Below, piece after piece: positions 18,797 through 29,858 of a DNA stretch of 40,820 nucleotides; positions within the stretch are counted from its first letter, which is position 1, and each line of letters begins with the position of its first letter. The position numbers and the translations under genes were made by a program. A model generated the notes under the pieces. It did not search any database and was not told the DNA's origin. It was given only the letters and a program-made list of their open reading frames with translations. Source of the stretch: Bacillota bacterium (lineage in GTDB: Bacteria; Bacillota; Sulfobacillia; RBS10-35; JAJYVN01); the NCBI GenBank assembly GCA_021791815.1, contig JAJYVV010000016.1, forward strand, positions 1-40,820. Direction: 5' to 3'.

Positions 18797-19102
18797 TCAG
18801 CCCCGGAGCCAGCGCAGGCGGTCGACGTCGACGGTCCCGCGGCTGCGCCCGAGCAGGACCGCGAGCGCGAGGCCGACCGCCACGTCGGCCGCGGCGAGGG
18901 TGATCACGACGAAGGCGAACACCTGTCCACCCATGTGGCCGTAGTAGCGGGCGGAGGCGACCAGCGCGAGGTTGCCGGCGTTCCAGGCCAGCTCGATGCC
19001 CATGACCAGGACGAGGGGGTCGCGCCGCAGCAGCACGCCCAGCACCCCGACCGCGAACAGCAGCGCGGAGAGCCCGAGGTAGAACGGCAGGCCCACGACC
19101 AT
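18797..19102 (-). CDS. nuoK: NADH-quinone oxidoreductase subunit K
   Basis: Small three-helix membrane subunit (101 residues) linking the quinone module to the pumps. The first conserved Glu is E37 (VMGIELAWNAGN). The second, E. coli E72 in AAAEA, is Asp73 here (AAADVAVGLAL, codon GAC), a conservative change. ATG 19102 shares one base with the nuoJ stop (TGATG) and has a run of G upstream. Confidence 0.96.
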   Translation of the reverse strand: MVVGLPFYLGLSALLFAVGVLGVLLRRDPLVLVMGIELAWNAGNLALVASARYYGHMGGQVFAFVVITLAAADVAVGLALAVLLGRSRGTVDVDRLRWLRG

Positions 19103-19716
19103 CAGCGCTGGCCCCCCCGCGCGGCGAGTTCGGACCGGTGCTCGGCATGGCTGACGTCGATCGACGCGTGCGCCTCGGGCTCGGCCTCCCGGACCGGGAG
19201 GCCCGCCGGCCGCGCGGGTTCGTCGTGACCGGCGCCGAGCGCGACCACGGCGACGATCGCGGTCAGCAGCGCCATGGCCGTGGCCTCGAACGGCAGGAGG
19301 TACGTCGAGAACAGGACCGTCCCGAACGCGGTCACCCCGCCGAATCCGGCGGGAAGGCTGGGCGCCGCCGCCTGAAAGGCGCCGAACAGCGCCGCGAGGA
19401 TGACGGCGCCCGCCACCACGACCGCCGCGAAGATGGCGAAGCCGACCTGCCGCGGCAACTGCGCCCGCGGCACGGGCGCGCCGCCCTGCTGCGCCGACAG
19501 CAGCCCGATCACGAAGAGGAACAGGACCATCACGGCGCCCGCGTAGATCAGGATCTGCACGAGCCCCAGGAACTGCGCGCGCAGCGTCATGTAGAGCACG
19601 GCCAGGCTGCACAGGTGGACGATGAGCCAGAGCACGCTGTGCACCGCGCTCCGGGCGGTGATCACCCCGATCGCCGCCGCGAGCGCGGCCGCTCCGACCA
19701 CGAGGAACGCGATCAT
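19102..19716 (-). CDS. nuoJ: NADH-quinone oxidoreductase subunit J
   Basis: Membrane subunit of complex I, 204 residues, five predicted helices. The diagnostic segment is LVQILIYAGAVMVLFLFVI, the region of the pi-bulged helix 3. The C-terminal 40 residues are hydrophilic and probably disordered. ATG 19716 overlaps the nuoI stop by 4 nt (ATGA). Confidence 0.96.
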   Translation of the reverse strand: MIAFLVVGAAALAAAIGVITARSAVHSVLWLIVHLCSLAVLYMTLRAQFLGLVQILIYAGAVMVLFLFVIGLLSAQQGGAPVPRAQLPRQVGFAIFAAVVVAGAVILAALFGAFQAAAPSLPAGFGGVTAFGTVLFSTYLLPFEATAMALLTAIVAVVALGAGHDEPARPAGLPVREAEPEAHASIDVSHAEHRSELAARGGQR

Positions 19717-20213
19717 CCGGCCCGCCGCCCCCCTTCGCCGCCGGTCTCCGCGCGGTCCGGGGGGAAACCGGGGGCGGCCGGCGCCGGCACGGTGAGCCAG
19801 CGCTTGTCGACGAGGAACTCGGACCGGGTGAACCCGACGAGGTCGTGCCGCGGCGTCAGCTGGATGGCGCCCGTGGGGCACGCCTCCTCGCAGAAGCCGC
19901 AGAAGATGCAGCGCAGGAGGTCGATCTCGTACCGCCAGGCGTGACGCTCGCCGGGGGACACCGGACGTTCGGGATCGTTCTCGGCCGCCTCGACCGTGAT
20001 GCAGTGCGCCGGGCAGGCGGCCTGGCAGAGCTCGCAGCCGACGCACCGCTCCAGGCCGTCGTCGTGGCGGTCGAGGATGTGCAGCCCGCGGAACCGCTCC
20101 GGCACGGGCCGCTCCTTCTCGGGATAGTTCACCGTCGCGCGGCGCCGGAACAGGTACCCGAAGGTCGTGCCCAGGCCACGCCCGAGCGCCCACACGCGCT
20201 GCGCCCCGGACAT
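19713..20213 (-). CDS. nuoI: NADH-quinone oxidoreductase subunit I
   Basis: Peripheral-arm subunit of 166 residues with two 4Fe-4S ferredoxin motifs that bind clusters N6a and N6b: CVGCELCQAACPAHC and CIFCGFCEEACPTGA. It passes electrons from NuoG to NuoB. ATG 20213 shares one base with the nuoH stop (TGATG). The C-terminal tail is Pro/Gly-rich and not conserved. Confidence 0.97.
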   Translation of the reverse strand: MSGAQRVWALGRGLGTTFGYLFRRRATVNYPEKERPVPERFRGLHILDRHDDGLERCVGCELCQAACPAHCITVEAAENDPERPVSPGERHAWRYEIDLLRCIFCGFCEEACPTGAIQLTPRHDLVGFTRSEFLVDKRWLTVPAPAAPGFPPDRAETGGEGGRRAG

Positions 20214-21211
20214 CAGCGCCACCCCCCGAGGAGCCCGACGAAGACCGCGATCCAGACGAGGTTGACGAACGCCGCGGGGACGAGCACCTTCCACCCGAAG
20301 CCCATCAGCCGGTCGTACCGGATGCGCGGGTACGTGGAGCGCACCCAGATGAAGAAGAACAGGTAGGCGGCCATCTTCAGGAGGAGCCACCAGAACGAGG
20401 CGCCGAGGCCGAACGGCCCGTTCCAGCCGCCGAGGAACAGCAGCGCGCCGAGCGCGCTCATCGTGAACATGTTGATGTACTCGGCGATGACGAAGTTCGC
20501 GTAGCGAAAGCCCGAGTACTCCGTGTGGAACCCCGCGACCAGCTCGCCCTCCGCCTCCGCCAGATCGAACGGCGCGCGGTTGCATTCGGCCACCGAGCAG
20601 ATCGCGAAGATGGCGAACCCGAGGATGTCGGGCACCACGCCCCAGAGGTGGTGCTGGCTCTGGGCGGCGACGATGCCGGGCAGGTCCAGGCGTCCGCTGA
20701 GGACGACCGCCGAGATCACGGCGAGGCCGAGCGCCAGCTCGTAGCTCACCATCTGCGCCGACGCCCGCAGGCTGCCCAGCAGCGCGTACTTGCTCTGGCT
20801 CGCCCAGCCCCCGAGGCTGATGCCGTAGACCCCCAGCGAGGCGATGGCCAGGACGTAGAGCAGGCTGGAGGGGGGCGACGACACCGACAGCGGCACGGCG
20901 AAGCCGCCGAAGTGCAGCGTCGGGCCCAGCGGGATCACCGCGAACGCGCCGAGCGCGACGAAGAGGACGATCGCGGGCGCGGCGTGGAAGATGAGCGCGT
21001 CGGCCCCCGCGGGCGCGGTGTCCTCCTTCGACACCATCTTCACGGCGTCGGCGATCGGCTGCAGGAGGCCCCAGGGCCCGACGCGCACCGGCCCCCAGCG
21101 CAGCTGGAAGTAGCCGAGGACCTTGCGCTCCATCACCATGAAGTAGGCGAAGGCGCCCATCAGCAGCAGGACCAGGAGGATGGACCGGACCAGCACGTAA
21201 CCCAAGCTCAC
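20213..21211 (-). CDS. nuoH: NADH-quinone oxidoreductase subunit H
   Basis: Membrane subunit of 332 residues that forms the quinone-entry channel with NuoB and NuoD. The family segments MERKVLGYFQLRWGPVRVGP and the acidic loop CNRAPFDLAEAEGELVAGF, with following HTEYSG, are intact. GTG 21211 overlaps the nuoG stop (GTGA); the RBS is weak, as expected for a coupled gene. Confidence 0.97.
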   Translation of the reverse strand: MSLGYVLVRSILLVLLLMGAFAYFMVMERKVLGYFQLRWGPVRVGPWGLLQPIADAVKMVSKEDTAPAGADALIFHAAPAIVLFVALGAFAVIPLGPTLHFGGFAVPLSVSSPPSSLLYVLAIASLGVYGISLGGWASQSKYALLGSLRASAQMVSYELALGLAVISAVVLSGRLDLPGIVAAQSQHHLWGVVPDILGFAIFAICSVAECNRAPFDLAEAEGELVAGFHTEYSGFRYANFVIAEYINMFTMSALGALLFLGGWNGPFGLGASFWWLLLKMAAYLFFFIWVRSTYPRIRYDRLMGFGWKVLVPAAFVNLVWIAVFVGLLGGWR

Positions 21212-23555
21212 CGGGCGCTCACCGCCGCGATGGCGGCCGCCCGGCCGGGCAGGGCCTCGGCCGGCGCCGGCTGCACGTCCACCCACGCGCCCAGACGGGT
21301 GGGCCCGAAACCGTGCGCGGGCAGCTCCGCGTGGCCGGCGTCGACGTCGGGGTCGACGCGGACGGCGGCCGTCAGGGTGGAACCGCCGCCCTTGACGTAC
21401 GCGGCGCCGCCGTCCTCGAGGCCGGCGGCCGCGGCGTCGCGCGGGTGGAGCCGCAGCACGGCGTCCTCCCGCAACGGCGCGAGGTTCGGATCGAAGGCGG
21501 TCGTGCCGCCCCCCGCATACAGCCGGGTCCGGAGCAGGAGCCGGAGGGCGCCGCCGCCCGGTCCGGCGGGAGGACCTCCGCCCGGGGTGAGGACGCGGCG
21601 CACCGGCTCCGTGGCCACCTCGGGGGCGCGGCCGGTCAGGGCCACGCCGCAGGCCGCGGCCAGGGCGTGGAAGATGTCCCCGTCGCTCCGCGCGCCGCCC
21701 GGCCCCGCGGCCACCGCGGCCAGGGTCTGGCGGTTGCCCGCCAGGTTGGTGACGTGCCCCGCCTTCTCCAGGGGGCCCGTCGCCGGCAGCACCACGTCCG
21801 CGGCGGCCGCCGCCTCGGTCATGAACAGGTCCTGGACCACCAGGAAGGGCACCTTGTCCAGGGCCGCGGCGGCGAGGCCGCCGTCGGGGAACGTCCGCAG
21901 GGGGTTGGCGCCCACCAGATACAGGCCGCCGATCGAACCCGCCGCCGCCGCCTCCAGGATCGCGCGGGCGTCCCGCCCGGGATGGCGCGGGACGGAGGCC
22001 CCCCAGGCCGCCTCCACCGGGGCGGCGTCGTCCAGGGCGTGGTACCCGGGAAGCGCGTCCGGCACGAGGCCGGCCTTCTCGGCGCCGCGGGCGTTGCTCC
22101 ACTCCCCCGGGACGAGGACGGGCGCGCCCAGGGCGCGGACGGCCTCCGCCACGTCCTCGGAGCCACGCCCGTTCCAGATCACGACCGGCCGCGCCGCGGC
22201 CGCGACCTTGGGCCCCAGCGAAGCCAGGGCCGCCGCCAGGCCATCGGGCGGGCAGGGCACGCGGGTGCTGCGCCCGATCCGGAAGTTCCGCACGGGGCCG
22301 ACGTCCAGGACCGCCGTCCTGCGCGACGCCGCCCGCCGCAGCCGGATCTCCAGCACCGGGGCCTCCTCGACGAGGCAGGTGTCCGCGAGCACCACCAGGT
22401 CGGCGCCGTCCAGATCCGCGATGGCGGCGCCGCGCGCCCCGACGGCCTCGGGGGCGGCGAAGCGCTGCCGGCCCACCCGCCAGTCGACGTCGTTCGTGCG
22501 GAGCGCCACCCGCGTCAGTTCCGCGAGGAGCACGGCCTCCTCGTCGGTCAGGCGCGCGCCCCCGAGCACGGCCGCGCCGCCCGCCCGGCGGAGACCGCCC
22601 GCGGCGGCGGCCATGGCCTCGTCCCAGCTGGCCGGCACGAGCCGGCCGTCCCGGCGGACCAGCGGGGCGGTGAGGCGGTCGGGCGAGGCGCTGTGCCCGA
22701 ACCCGTACCGCCCGCGGTCGCAGAGCCACCCGCCGTCGACGGCCGGGTTGTCCCGCAGCATCAGTCGGACGATGCGGCCCGCGCGCGTCTGCGCGGTGAC
22801 GTTGCAGCCGAGCGAGCAGCCCTGGCAGACGGACGCCACCGGGCGGACGTCCCAGGGCCGCGCCTTGAAGCGGTACGTGCGGCTCGTCAGCGCGCCGACG
22901 GGACAAAGCTCCGTGTTGTTTCCGGAGAAGTACCCGGCGTAGGGCTCGCCCTGGCCGGTGTCGATGACGGTGCGGTCGCCGCGCTCCTTGAGCACCAGGT
23001 TCTGCTCGCCCAGCACCTCGGACTCGTAGCGCACGCAGCGCTGGCACATGATGCAGCGTTCCTGGTCGAGGACCAGGAACGGGCCGAGGTCGGCCGCCTT
23101 GCGCCGCAGGACCTTGGGCTCGGCGAACTCGCTCACGCCCGGGCCGTAGCCAAGGGTGAAATCCTGCAGGTCGCACTCGCCGCCCTTGTCGCACACCGGG
23201 CAGTCGAGCGGGTGGTTGATCAGCAGGAACTGCAGGACCTGGCGCCGCGCCAGCTTGGCCGGCTCCGACATGGTCTCGATCTTCAGGCCCTCGAACACCG
23301 GAGTCGTGCAGCCGGTGGTGACGATGGGGCCTCGCGCCGCCACGGGCGGGCCCTCCACCTGCACCATGCACACGCGGCAGGCCCCGACCGGCGCCAGCTT
23401 GGGGTGGTAGCAGTAGTAAGGGATCGGGTGGCCGACCTGGCGCACCGCGTCGACGATCAGGGTGCCGCGCGGGAACGTGTGCGGCCGCCCGTTGATGGTG
23501 CAGGCCACGGTGGAGGGCGGCGGGGCCGGGGCCGCGGCTCCCGGCGGCGTGCTGC

Positions 23556-23559
<4 letters not shown>
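21208..23559 (-). CDS. nuoG: NADH-quinone oxidoreductase subunit G
   Basis: Large iron-sulfur subunit (783 residues) of the NADH module. Domains in order: 2Fe-2S ferredoxin (YYCYHPKLAPVGACRVC), His-Cys3 4Fe-4S site (HPLDCPVCDKGGECDLQ), N4-type site (CIMCQRCVRYE), then a molybdopterin-oxidoreductase-like domain. That domain starts with CQGCSLGC and a further Cys in GGWLCDRGRYG, the ligands for the extra N7 cluster seen in E. coli and Thermus. The catalytic metal site is not expected to be active. ATG 23559 overlaps the nuoF stop (ATGA). Confidence 0.96.
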
Positions 23560-24844
<1,285 letters not shown>

Positions 24845-24848
<4 letters not shown>

Positions 24849-25318
24849 GGGCGCCCCACCCCCTCGCCGCGGATCAGGGCCAACGCGGCTTCCCGCGTCA
24901 GCGGGCCGCCCATCCGCTCGTTGAAGATGTACGCGGGCGCGTGGTCGCAGGCCGCGACGCACTCGACGTAGGCGATGCTGAACTGCCCGTCCTCGCTCTG
25001 GCCGCCCGGCTCCACGCCGGTGGCCTCGCGCACGTGCTCCACGATCTCCTCGGCGCCCTTCATGGCGCACGCCAGGCTCCGGCAGACCTCCAGCCGGCAG
25101 CGCGCGGGCGGGCGCCGCCGGAACATCGTATAGAAGGAAAGGACGGACTCAACCTCGCTCACGCGCAGGTCCAGGAGTTCGGCCACGTCCTGCACCGCCT
25201 CCGGCGTCACGTGGCCCGCGGTCCGCTGCCCGAGCCACAGCAGGGGCAGGATGGCCGATCGCGGGGACGGGTAGCGGGCCACGATCGCCCGCGCCTCCTC
25301 GGCGGGAAGGGCCGTCAT
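24845..25318 (-). CDS. nuoE: NADH-quinone oxidoreductase subunit E
   Basis: Thioredoxin-fold 2Fe-2S subunit of 157 residues that binds cluster N1a. Four ligands are visible in the expected spacing: CRSLAC (C-x4-C) and CVAAC (C-x3-C). ATG 25318 overlaps the nuoD stop by 4 nt. Confidence 0.97.
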
Positions 25319-26487
25319 CGGTCCACCTCCCCCATGATCATGTCGAGGCTGCCGACCGCGGCGACCGCGTCCGCCACGAGCTCGCCCTCGAGCAGTTGCT
25401 TCAGGGCCTGCGTGTTGTAGTAAGAGGGCGCGCGCACCCGCATCCGGTAAGGGTGCGTGCCGCCGTCGCTGACGATGTAGAAACCCAGTTCCCCGCGCGG
25501 GCTCTCCACCGCTTGGTAGACCTGCCCGGGCGGAACCCGGAAGCCCTGGCTGGCCAGCTTGAAGTGGTGGATCAGGGACTCCATGGAGGTCGTGAGCTCC
25601 TCACGCGGCGGCAGCGTGACCTTGCGGTCCGCGCTGCGCCACGGCCCCGACGGCATCCCATCCATCGCCTGGCGCACGATGCGCGCGCTCTGCTCGATCT
25701 CGTCGAGCCGGACGCGGTACCGGGCGTACGCGTCCCCCTCGGAGCGCGTGGGCACGGTGAAATCGAACCGCTCGTACCCGCTGTACGGCGCGGCCTTGCG
25801 CAGGTCGTGCGCGACGCCGCAGGCGCGGAGGGCCGGGCCGGTCACGCCCCAGGCGCGGCAACTCTCCGGCGTGAGCACGCCGATCCCCTGGGTCCGCCCG
25901 ACGAAGATCGGGTTGTCGTCGAGGAGGCTGCGGAAGTCGTGCATCCAGCGCGGGAGCTCTTCCAGAAACCGGTCCACCATGCCCTGCAGTTGCGGCGGGA
26001 TGTCGTATTGCAGGCCCCCCACCCGCAGGTAGGAGAGGTTCATGCGGACGCCCGAGACCGCCTCATACATGTCGAGGATGGCCTCTCGGGCCTGGAAGGC
26101 GTAAAAATATACGCTCATCGCGCCCAGGTCCAGCGCGTACGTCCCGATGAACACCAGGTGCGACGCGATGCGGGAAAGTTCCGCCATGAGGACGCGGATA
26201 TACTCGCAGCGCTCGGGGACCTGGATGCCGAGCAGCCGCTCCGCCGCCAGGCAGTATCCAAGGTTGTTGATGATGGGCGAGAGGTAGTCCATGCGGTCCG
26301 TATCGGTGATGGCCTGCTGCCACGTGTGGTGCTCGACGTTCTTCTCGATGCCGGTGTGCAGGTAGCCGATCTCGGGCACGCAGCGGACGACCGTCTCGCC
26401 GTCGAGTTCGAGCACAAGGCGCAGCACGCCGTGCGTCGCCGGATGCTGAGGCCCCATGTTCAGGGTGGTCGTCTCGGCCGCGGCCAC
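25315..26487 (-). CDS. nuoD: NADH-quinone oxidoreductase subunit D
   Basis: 49-kDa-type subunit (390 residues) that forms the quinone-binding pocket with NuoB. The diagnostic N-terminus MGPQHPATHGVLRL contains the quinone-site His loop, and the C-terminus DMIMGEVDR is the canonical end. GTG 26487 has GGAGGAGGG 7 nt upstream. It is separated from nuoC by 47 nt, one of three gaps in the operon, and overlaps nuoE. Confidence 0.98.
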   Translation of the reverse strand: MAAAETTTLNMGPQHPATHGVLRLVLELDGETVVRCVPEIGYLHTGIEKNVEHHTWQQAITDTDRMDYLSPIINNLGYCLAAERLLGIQVPERCEYIRVLMAELSRIASHLVFIGTYALDLGAMSVYFYAFQAREAILDMYEAVSGVRMNLSYLRVGGLQYDIPPQLQGMVDRFLEELPRWMHDFRSLLDDNPIFVGRTQGIGVLTPESCRAWGVTGPALRACGVAHDLRKAAPYSGYERFDFTVPTRSEGDAYARYRVRLDEIEQSARIVRQAMDGMPSGPWRSADRKVTLPPREELTTSMESLIHHFKLASQGFRVPPGQVYQAVESPRGELGFYIVSDGGTHPYRMRVRAPSYYNTQALKQLLEGELVADAVAAVGSLDMIMGEVDR

Positions 26488-26534
26488 GGGGTCACCCTCC
26501 TCCGTCCCACCGTACCCGGGCGGCGCACCCGACG

Positions 26535-27083
26535 TCAGATCGCGTACGGGCTCTCGGGGCTGAGCGCGCGGGGGCCGGTCAGCGGGTAGTCGCGCCGCAG
26601 CGGGTGGCCCTCCCAATCGTCCGGAAGCAGCAGCCGCCGCAGGTCGGCGTTGCCCGCGAAGCGGACGCCGAGCAGGTCGAACACCTCGCGCTCCGGCCAG
26701 CCGGCCGCCGGAAACAACGGCTCCAGAGATGCGAGCGAGCCGCCCTCGGCCACCTCGGCGACGCAGCGCACGATGCGGCCGGCCGCGATGTCCCGCAGGT
26801 GCAGGACGACGTCGAAGCGGGCGGGGCGCTCCGGATGGTCGACCCCGCCCAGGTCGGCGAAGAAGTCGAACCCGCCGGCCTTCAGCGCCGCCACGACCTC
26901 AAGCCAGCGCCCGGCCGCCACCGCCAGGGTGGGCAGGTCGGCCTCGCCCGAGCCTCCGGGAACGCCCAGGACCGCCTGGACGCCGTCGGGCACCGCCTGT
27001 CGCACGAGGTCGACCCACTCGGGCAGGGCCGGTGGCGGCGGGGCGTCGGGCACCGCGGCGGGGGTGCGCGCGTCGTCAGGCAC
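26535..27083 (-). CDS. nuoC: NADH-quinone oxidoreductase subunit C
   Basis: 30-kDa-type structural subunit of the connecting arm, 182 residues. The family signature is [17 protein letters not shown] followed by [16 protein letters not shown]. The start is GTG 27083 (GGTGGG 5 nt upstream), overlapping the nuoB stop; GTG 27089, two codons earlier, is also possible. The first 25 residues are Pro/Ala-rich and not conserved. Confidence 0.95.
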   Translation of the reverse strand: MPDDARTPAAVPDAPPPPALPEWVDLVRQAVPDGVQAVLGVPGGSGEADLPTLAVAAGRWLEVVAALKAGGFDFFADLGGVDHPERPARFDVVLHLRDIAAGRIVRCVAEVAEGGSLASLEPLFPAAGWPEREVFDLLGVRFAGNADLRRLLLPDDWEGHPLRRDYPLTGPRALSPESPYAI

Positions 27084-27588
27084 GGGCACCCACCGCCTGT
27101 GGCCGGGCGTTGGCCGGCAGCGCGCCCCGGGCCGCGCCGGAGGCGATCCGCTCCTGAAGGGCCACCAGCGCCTGGAGCACCGCCTCCGGGGTCGGCGGGC
27201 ACCCGGGCACATACACGTCGACGGGCAGGACCTGATCGACGCCCTGGACAACCGCGTAGTTGTTGAAGGTGCCGCCCGAGGAGGCGCACGCCCCCATGGA
27301 CATGACCCACTTCGGCTCCGCCATCTGCTCGTAGAGCTGGCGGACCACGGGCACCATCTTATGGCAGACGCGGCCCGAGACGATCATGAGATCGGCCTGG
27401 CGCGGCGACCCCCGGAAGACCTCGGCGCCGAAGCGCGCCGCGTCGAAGCGCGGCGTCACGAGCGCCATCATCTCGATCGCGCAGCAGGCGAGCCCCATGG
27501 TGAGCGGCCAGAGCGAGTTGCGCTGCGCCCACCGCGTCATCTGGTCGACGGTCGTCAGTACGAACGGGCTGTTGGCTTCGCCGCTCAT
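27076..27588 (-). CDS. nuoB: NADH-quinone oxidoreductase subunit B
   Basis: PSST-type subunit (170 residues) carrying the terminal cluster N2 that reduces quinone. The ligands are visible: the tandem Cys pair in [10 protein letters not shown], Cys in MGACASSGG and Cys in [13 protein letters not shown] 27588 overlaps the nuoA stop (ATGA). Confidence 0.98.
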   Translation of the reverse strand: MSGEANSPFVLTTVDQMTRWAQRNSLWPLTMGLACCAIEMMALVTPRFDAARFGAEVFRGSPRQADLMIVSGRVCHKMVPVVRQLYEQMAEPKWVMSMGACASSGGTFNNYAVVQGVDQVLPVDVYVPGCPPTPEAVLQALVALQERIASGAARGALPANARPQAVGARA

Positions 27589-27938
27589 CGCCAGTCCAGG
27601 CCCCCCTTCTTCCACACGTACGCGTACCCCACGGCCAGGACGACCGCGAACACGGCCATGTCGAGCAGCCCGACGGCGCCCAGCGCCCGCAGGCGCACGC
27701 CCCAGGGATAGAAGGCGACCGCCTCGACGTCGAGGACCACGAACAGCATCGCCACCACATAAAAGCGGATGGGAAAGCGCGGGGCGAGGCCGGGCTCGGA
27801 AGCCACGCCGCACTCGTAGGGCACCTGCTTGGCCGCCGTGCGGTGCGCGGTGCGCATGCGACCGATCGTGCCCGTGATCGCCAGCACCACCAGAGTCACC
27901 ACGCCGAGATAGAGCGCCACCGCCTGGTAGCCCGCCAC
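27585..27938 (-). CDS. nuoA: NADH-quinone oxidoreductase subunit A
   Basis: First gene of the complex I operon; 117-residue membrane subunit with three helices. The segment [12 protein letters not shown] and the acidic helix [14 protein letters not shown] are diagnostic. GTG 27938 has GAGGGGGG about 8 nt upstream. The control region with a Rex-type operator lies 64-85 nt upstream. Confidence 0.96.
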   Translation of the reverse strand: MAGYQAVALYLGVVTLVVLAITGTIGRMRTAHRTAAKQVPYECGVASEPGLAPRFPIRFYVVAMLFVVLDVEAVAFYPWGVRLRALGAVGLLDMAVFAVVLAVGYAYVWKKGGLDWR

Positions 27939-28001
27939 CGTCGTGGCCCCCCTCGCTCCCGAGCCGATCGTCGCCGCCTGTTCGCCGCGCCCCTGCCGTC
28001 A

Positions 28002-28023
28002 CCTTGTGCTTTTTGTCACAAGG
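28002..28023. promoter_or_regulatory. Rex-type operator upstream of nuoA
   Basis: CCTTGTG (28002-28008) and CACAAGG (28017-28023) form a perfect 7-bp inverted repeat around 8 nt, giving TTGTG-N8-CACAA, the arm sequence and spacing of the redox repressor Rex operator. It lies 64 nt upstream of the nuoA start. Rex senses NADH/NAD+ and controls nuo in other Gram-positives, so the context agrees. No clear sigma-factor hexamers could be assigned beside it, and no rex gene is in the window. Confidence 0.65.
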
Positions 28024-28277
28024 GCGGGCAACTTCTCTCTCCTCGCGGACCAGGTGCGGCGCAGCCCACCCGGCGCCGCGGGTGCTGCATTCATGATAGG
28101 GCCGTGGGCGTGCCGCGCGCATGACAAAGTCTGGGTGGCCCGGCAGCGCGGCGCCGGCGAGGTCGCAGCGCAAGTGGTGTCCTGCCGATCCGCGAGGGGA
28201 AGGGTCCGCGCTGCGGGGAAGGCCGGCGCGGGCGGCGGAGCGCGCGGACGACACGCGGGCCAGGGCGCAAACGGCAG

Positions 28278-28307
28278 AACCCCCGCCGACTCCTTCCGGC
28301 GGGGGTT
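28278..28307 (-). terminator. Terminator after the tRNA pair
   Basis: An 11-bp perfect stem, AACCCCCGCCG with CGGCGGGGGTT, and an 8-nt loop, 34 nt after the tRNA-Gly 3' end on the minus strand. It ends in TT and is followed by a weak T-rich stretch. It insulates the tRNA transcript from the nuo control region; nothing else is recognisable in 28024-28277. Confidence 0.65.
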
Positions 28308-28338
28308 CCTTCTCCATCCTGGGCGCTCTGAGCTAGTG

Positions 28339-28415
<77 letters not shown>

Positions 28416-28429
28416 TCGGCGCCGGATCC

Positions 28430-28515
28430 TGGTGCGGGCGGAGAGACTTGAACTCTCACGGGCTGCCGCCCACCAGCTCCTAAGGCTGACGCGTCTGCCG
28501 TTCCGCCACGCCCGC
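28430..28515 (-). tRNA. tRNA-Leu (anticodon TAG)
   Basis: The 86-nt class II tRNA has acceptor stem GCGGGCG/CGCCCGC, anticodon loop CTTAGGA (anticodon UAG, reading CUA/CUG-type Leu codons), a long variable arm GGGCGGCAGCCC, T-loop GTTCAAGTC and an encoded CCA. It is first in the tRNA pair. Confidence 0.97.
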
Positions 28516-28541
28516 CCGTTCCCGTGGAGTGTCGTGGCCGG

Positions 28542-28571
28542 AGTATAGCAGCGCCGCCCGGAAGGGCGCAA
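28542..28571 (-). promoter_or_regulatory. Promoter of the tRNA pair
   Basis: On the minus strand TTGCGC (28571-28566) and TATACT (28547-28542) are 18 nt apart. Transcription would begin near 28535, about 20 nt before the tRNA-Leu 5' end. Confidence 0.6.
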
Positions 28572-28625
28572 GCGCCGGAAGCACCGCAGGGTGGCTCGGC
28601 GTGCCTCGACACCGGTCGTCGCCCG

Positions 28626-29843
28626 CTATCGCCCCGCCGAGGCGGGGCGTCCTGCCGGCTCCCGCTGCGACCAGGCCAGCGCCGCGAGGGCGAGGCCCAG
28701 GGCCGGGAGGCACCAGCCGATGGCGCCGGCGCCGGCCGCCCGGCCGAGGGCACCGGCCCCGAACGGCACGAGGCTGACGCCGACGGCGCCCGTGGTGGCG
28801 ATCACCCCCGACATGGCACCGGGACGGTCCGGCGCCATCGCGGCCGCGCGGGCGACCAGGTTGGGATAGACGCCGCCCAGGGCGAACCCGGCCAAGGCGA
28901 AGGCCGCGAGCGCCACGCCGGCGCGCGGGGCGGCGAGCAGGCCGCCGAGCGCCACGGCGGCGGTCGCGCACTGCAGCCAGAGGACCCGGCCCGCGGGCAT
29001 CCGCGCCAGGAGGGCCGCGTCCGCCAGCCGTCCCAGCGTGAGAAAGCCGTAGAAGGCGGTGGACCCGACCGACGCCGTCACCAGGCCCGCCCCGAAGCGC
29101 TCCACCAGCCACGTGGGAGCCCAGGCGGCAACCGTCCAACCGGCGCCCTGGTACAGGAAGGCCATCGCGGCAAGGACGCCAAGCCCGGGTCCCGCCCGGT
29201 CGACGCGAGCCCGCAGGGCCCCCCGCCGGATCTGCGGCGGGGCGGAACCCGCCCGCGCCGCGACGGCCGCGAGCCCCGCCATCGGCGCGATCGAGACGGC
29301 GGCCCAGGCCCAGAAGGCCGGCCGCCAGCCGAGCCCGGCGCCAAGCAGCAGGCCGAGGGCGAGCGGTCCGAGCGTCGCGCCCAGACCGTAGGCCGCGTTC
29401 ACGAGATTGAGGTCGCGCGCCCGGGTCTCGGGCACGGTGGCGGCGAGGGCGTTGACCTCGGTCGTGAGGATCCCGAACACGAGGCCGATGCCGCCCGCGC
29501 CGGCCAGGACGACGCCCCAGTCCGGCGCCATGGCCACCGTGGCGAGCGACGCCGCGAGGACGGCGCCCGCCCCAGCGGGCAGCCATCCCCGCGGCAGGCG
29601 GTCGGAGAGCAGGCCCGCGGCCGCCGAGCCGGCGGCGCGCAACCCCCCGAAGAGCAGCAGGAGTGTACCTGCGGCGAGCAGGCTGAGGTGGAACTCGGCG
29701 CGGGCCGGAACCAGGGCCGGACCCCAGGACGGTCCGATCAGGCCGATGGCCGCCATGGCCGCGGCCGCCCAGCCCGTCGCGGGGGCGCGCCGTTCGCGGC
29801 GGACGGCGGCGATCGTGGACGACCTCCCGTGCGGCGCCGGCAC
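28626..29843 (-). CDS. Major facilitator superfamily transporter
   Basis: Integral membrane protein of about 405 residues with 12 predicted helices and the MFS-type loop AGLLSDRLPRGWLP between helices 2 and 3. A second such loop, LGRLADAALLARMP, lies in the repeat half. The substrate cannot be told from sequence; general features fit efflux or nitrate/sugar-type MFS subfamilies. It begins 15 nt after the ispH stop and may be co-transcribed with it. The start is unsure: GTG 29843 has no RBS, whereas GGGAGG lies 9 nt before an in-frame ATC at 29813. Confidence 0.8.
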   Translation of the reverse strand: MPAPHGRSSTIAAVRRERRAPATGWAAAAMAAIGLIGPSWGPALVPARAEFHLSLLAAGTLLLLFGGLRAAGSAAAGLLSDRLPRGWLPAGAGAVLAASLATVAMAPDWGVVLAGAGGIGLVFGILTTEVNALAATVPETRARDLNLVNAAYGLGATLGPLALGLLLGAGLGWRPAFWAWAAVSIAPMAGLAAVAARAGSAPPQIRRGALRARVDRAGPGLGVLAAMAFLYQGAGWTVAAWAPTWLVERFGAGLVTASVGSTAFYGFLTLGRLADAALLARMPAGRVLWLQCATAAVALGGLLAAPRAGVALAAFALAGFALGGVYPNLVARAAAMAPDRPGAMSGVIATTGAVGVSLVPFGAGALGRAAGAGAIGWCLPALGLALAALAWSQREPAGRPASAGR

Positions 29844-29858
29844 CTGCGCGCCGGCCGA

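Noticed and set aside
28093-28124. nuo promoter from TATCAT and an upstream TTGTCA
   Set aside because: The spacing is 23 nt, too long for a vegetative promoter, and it lies about 160 nt upstream of nuoA.
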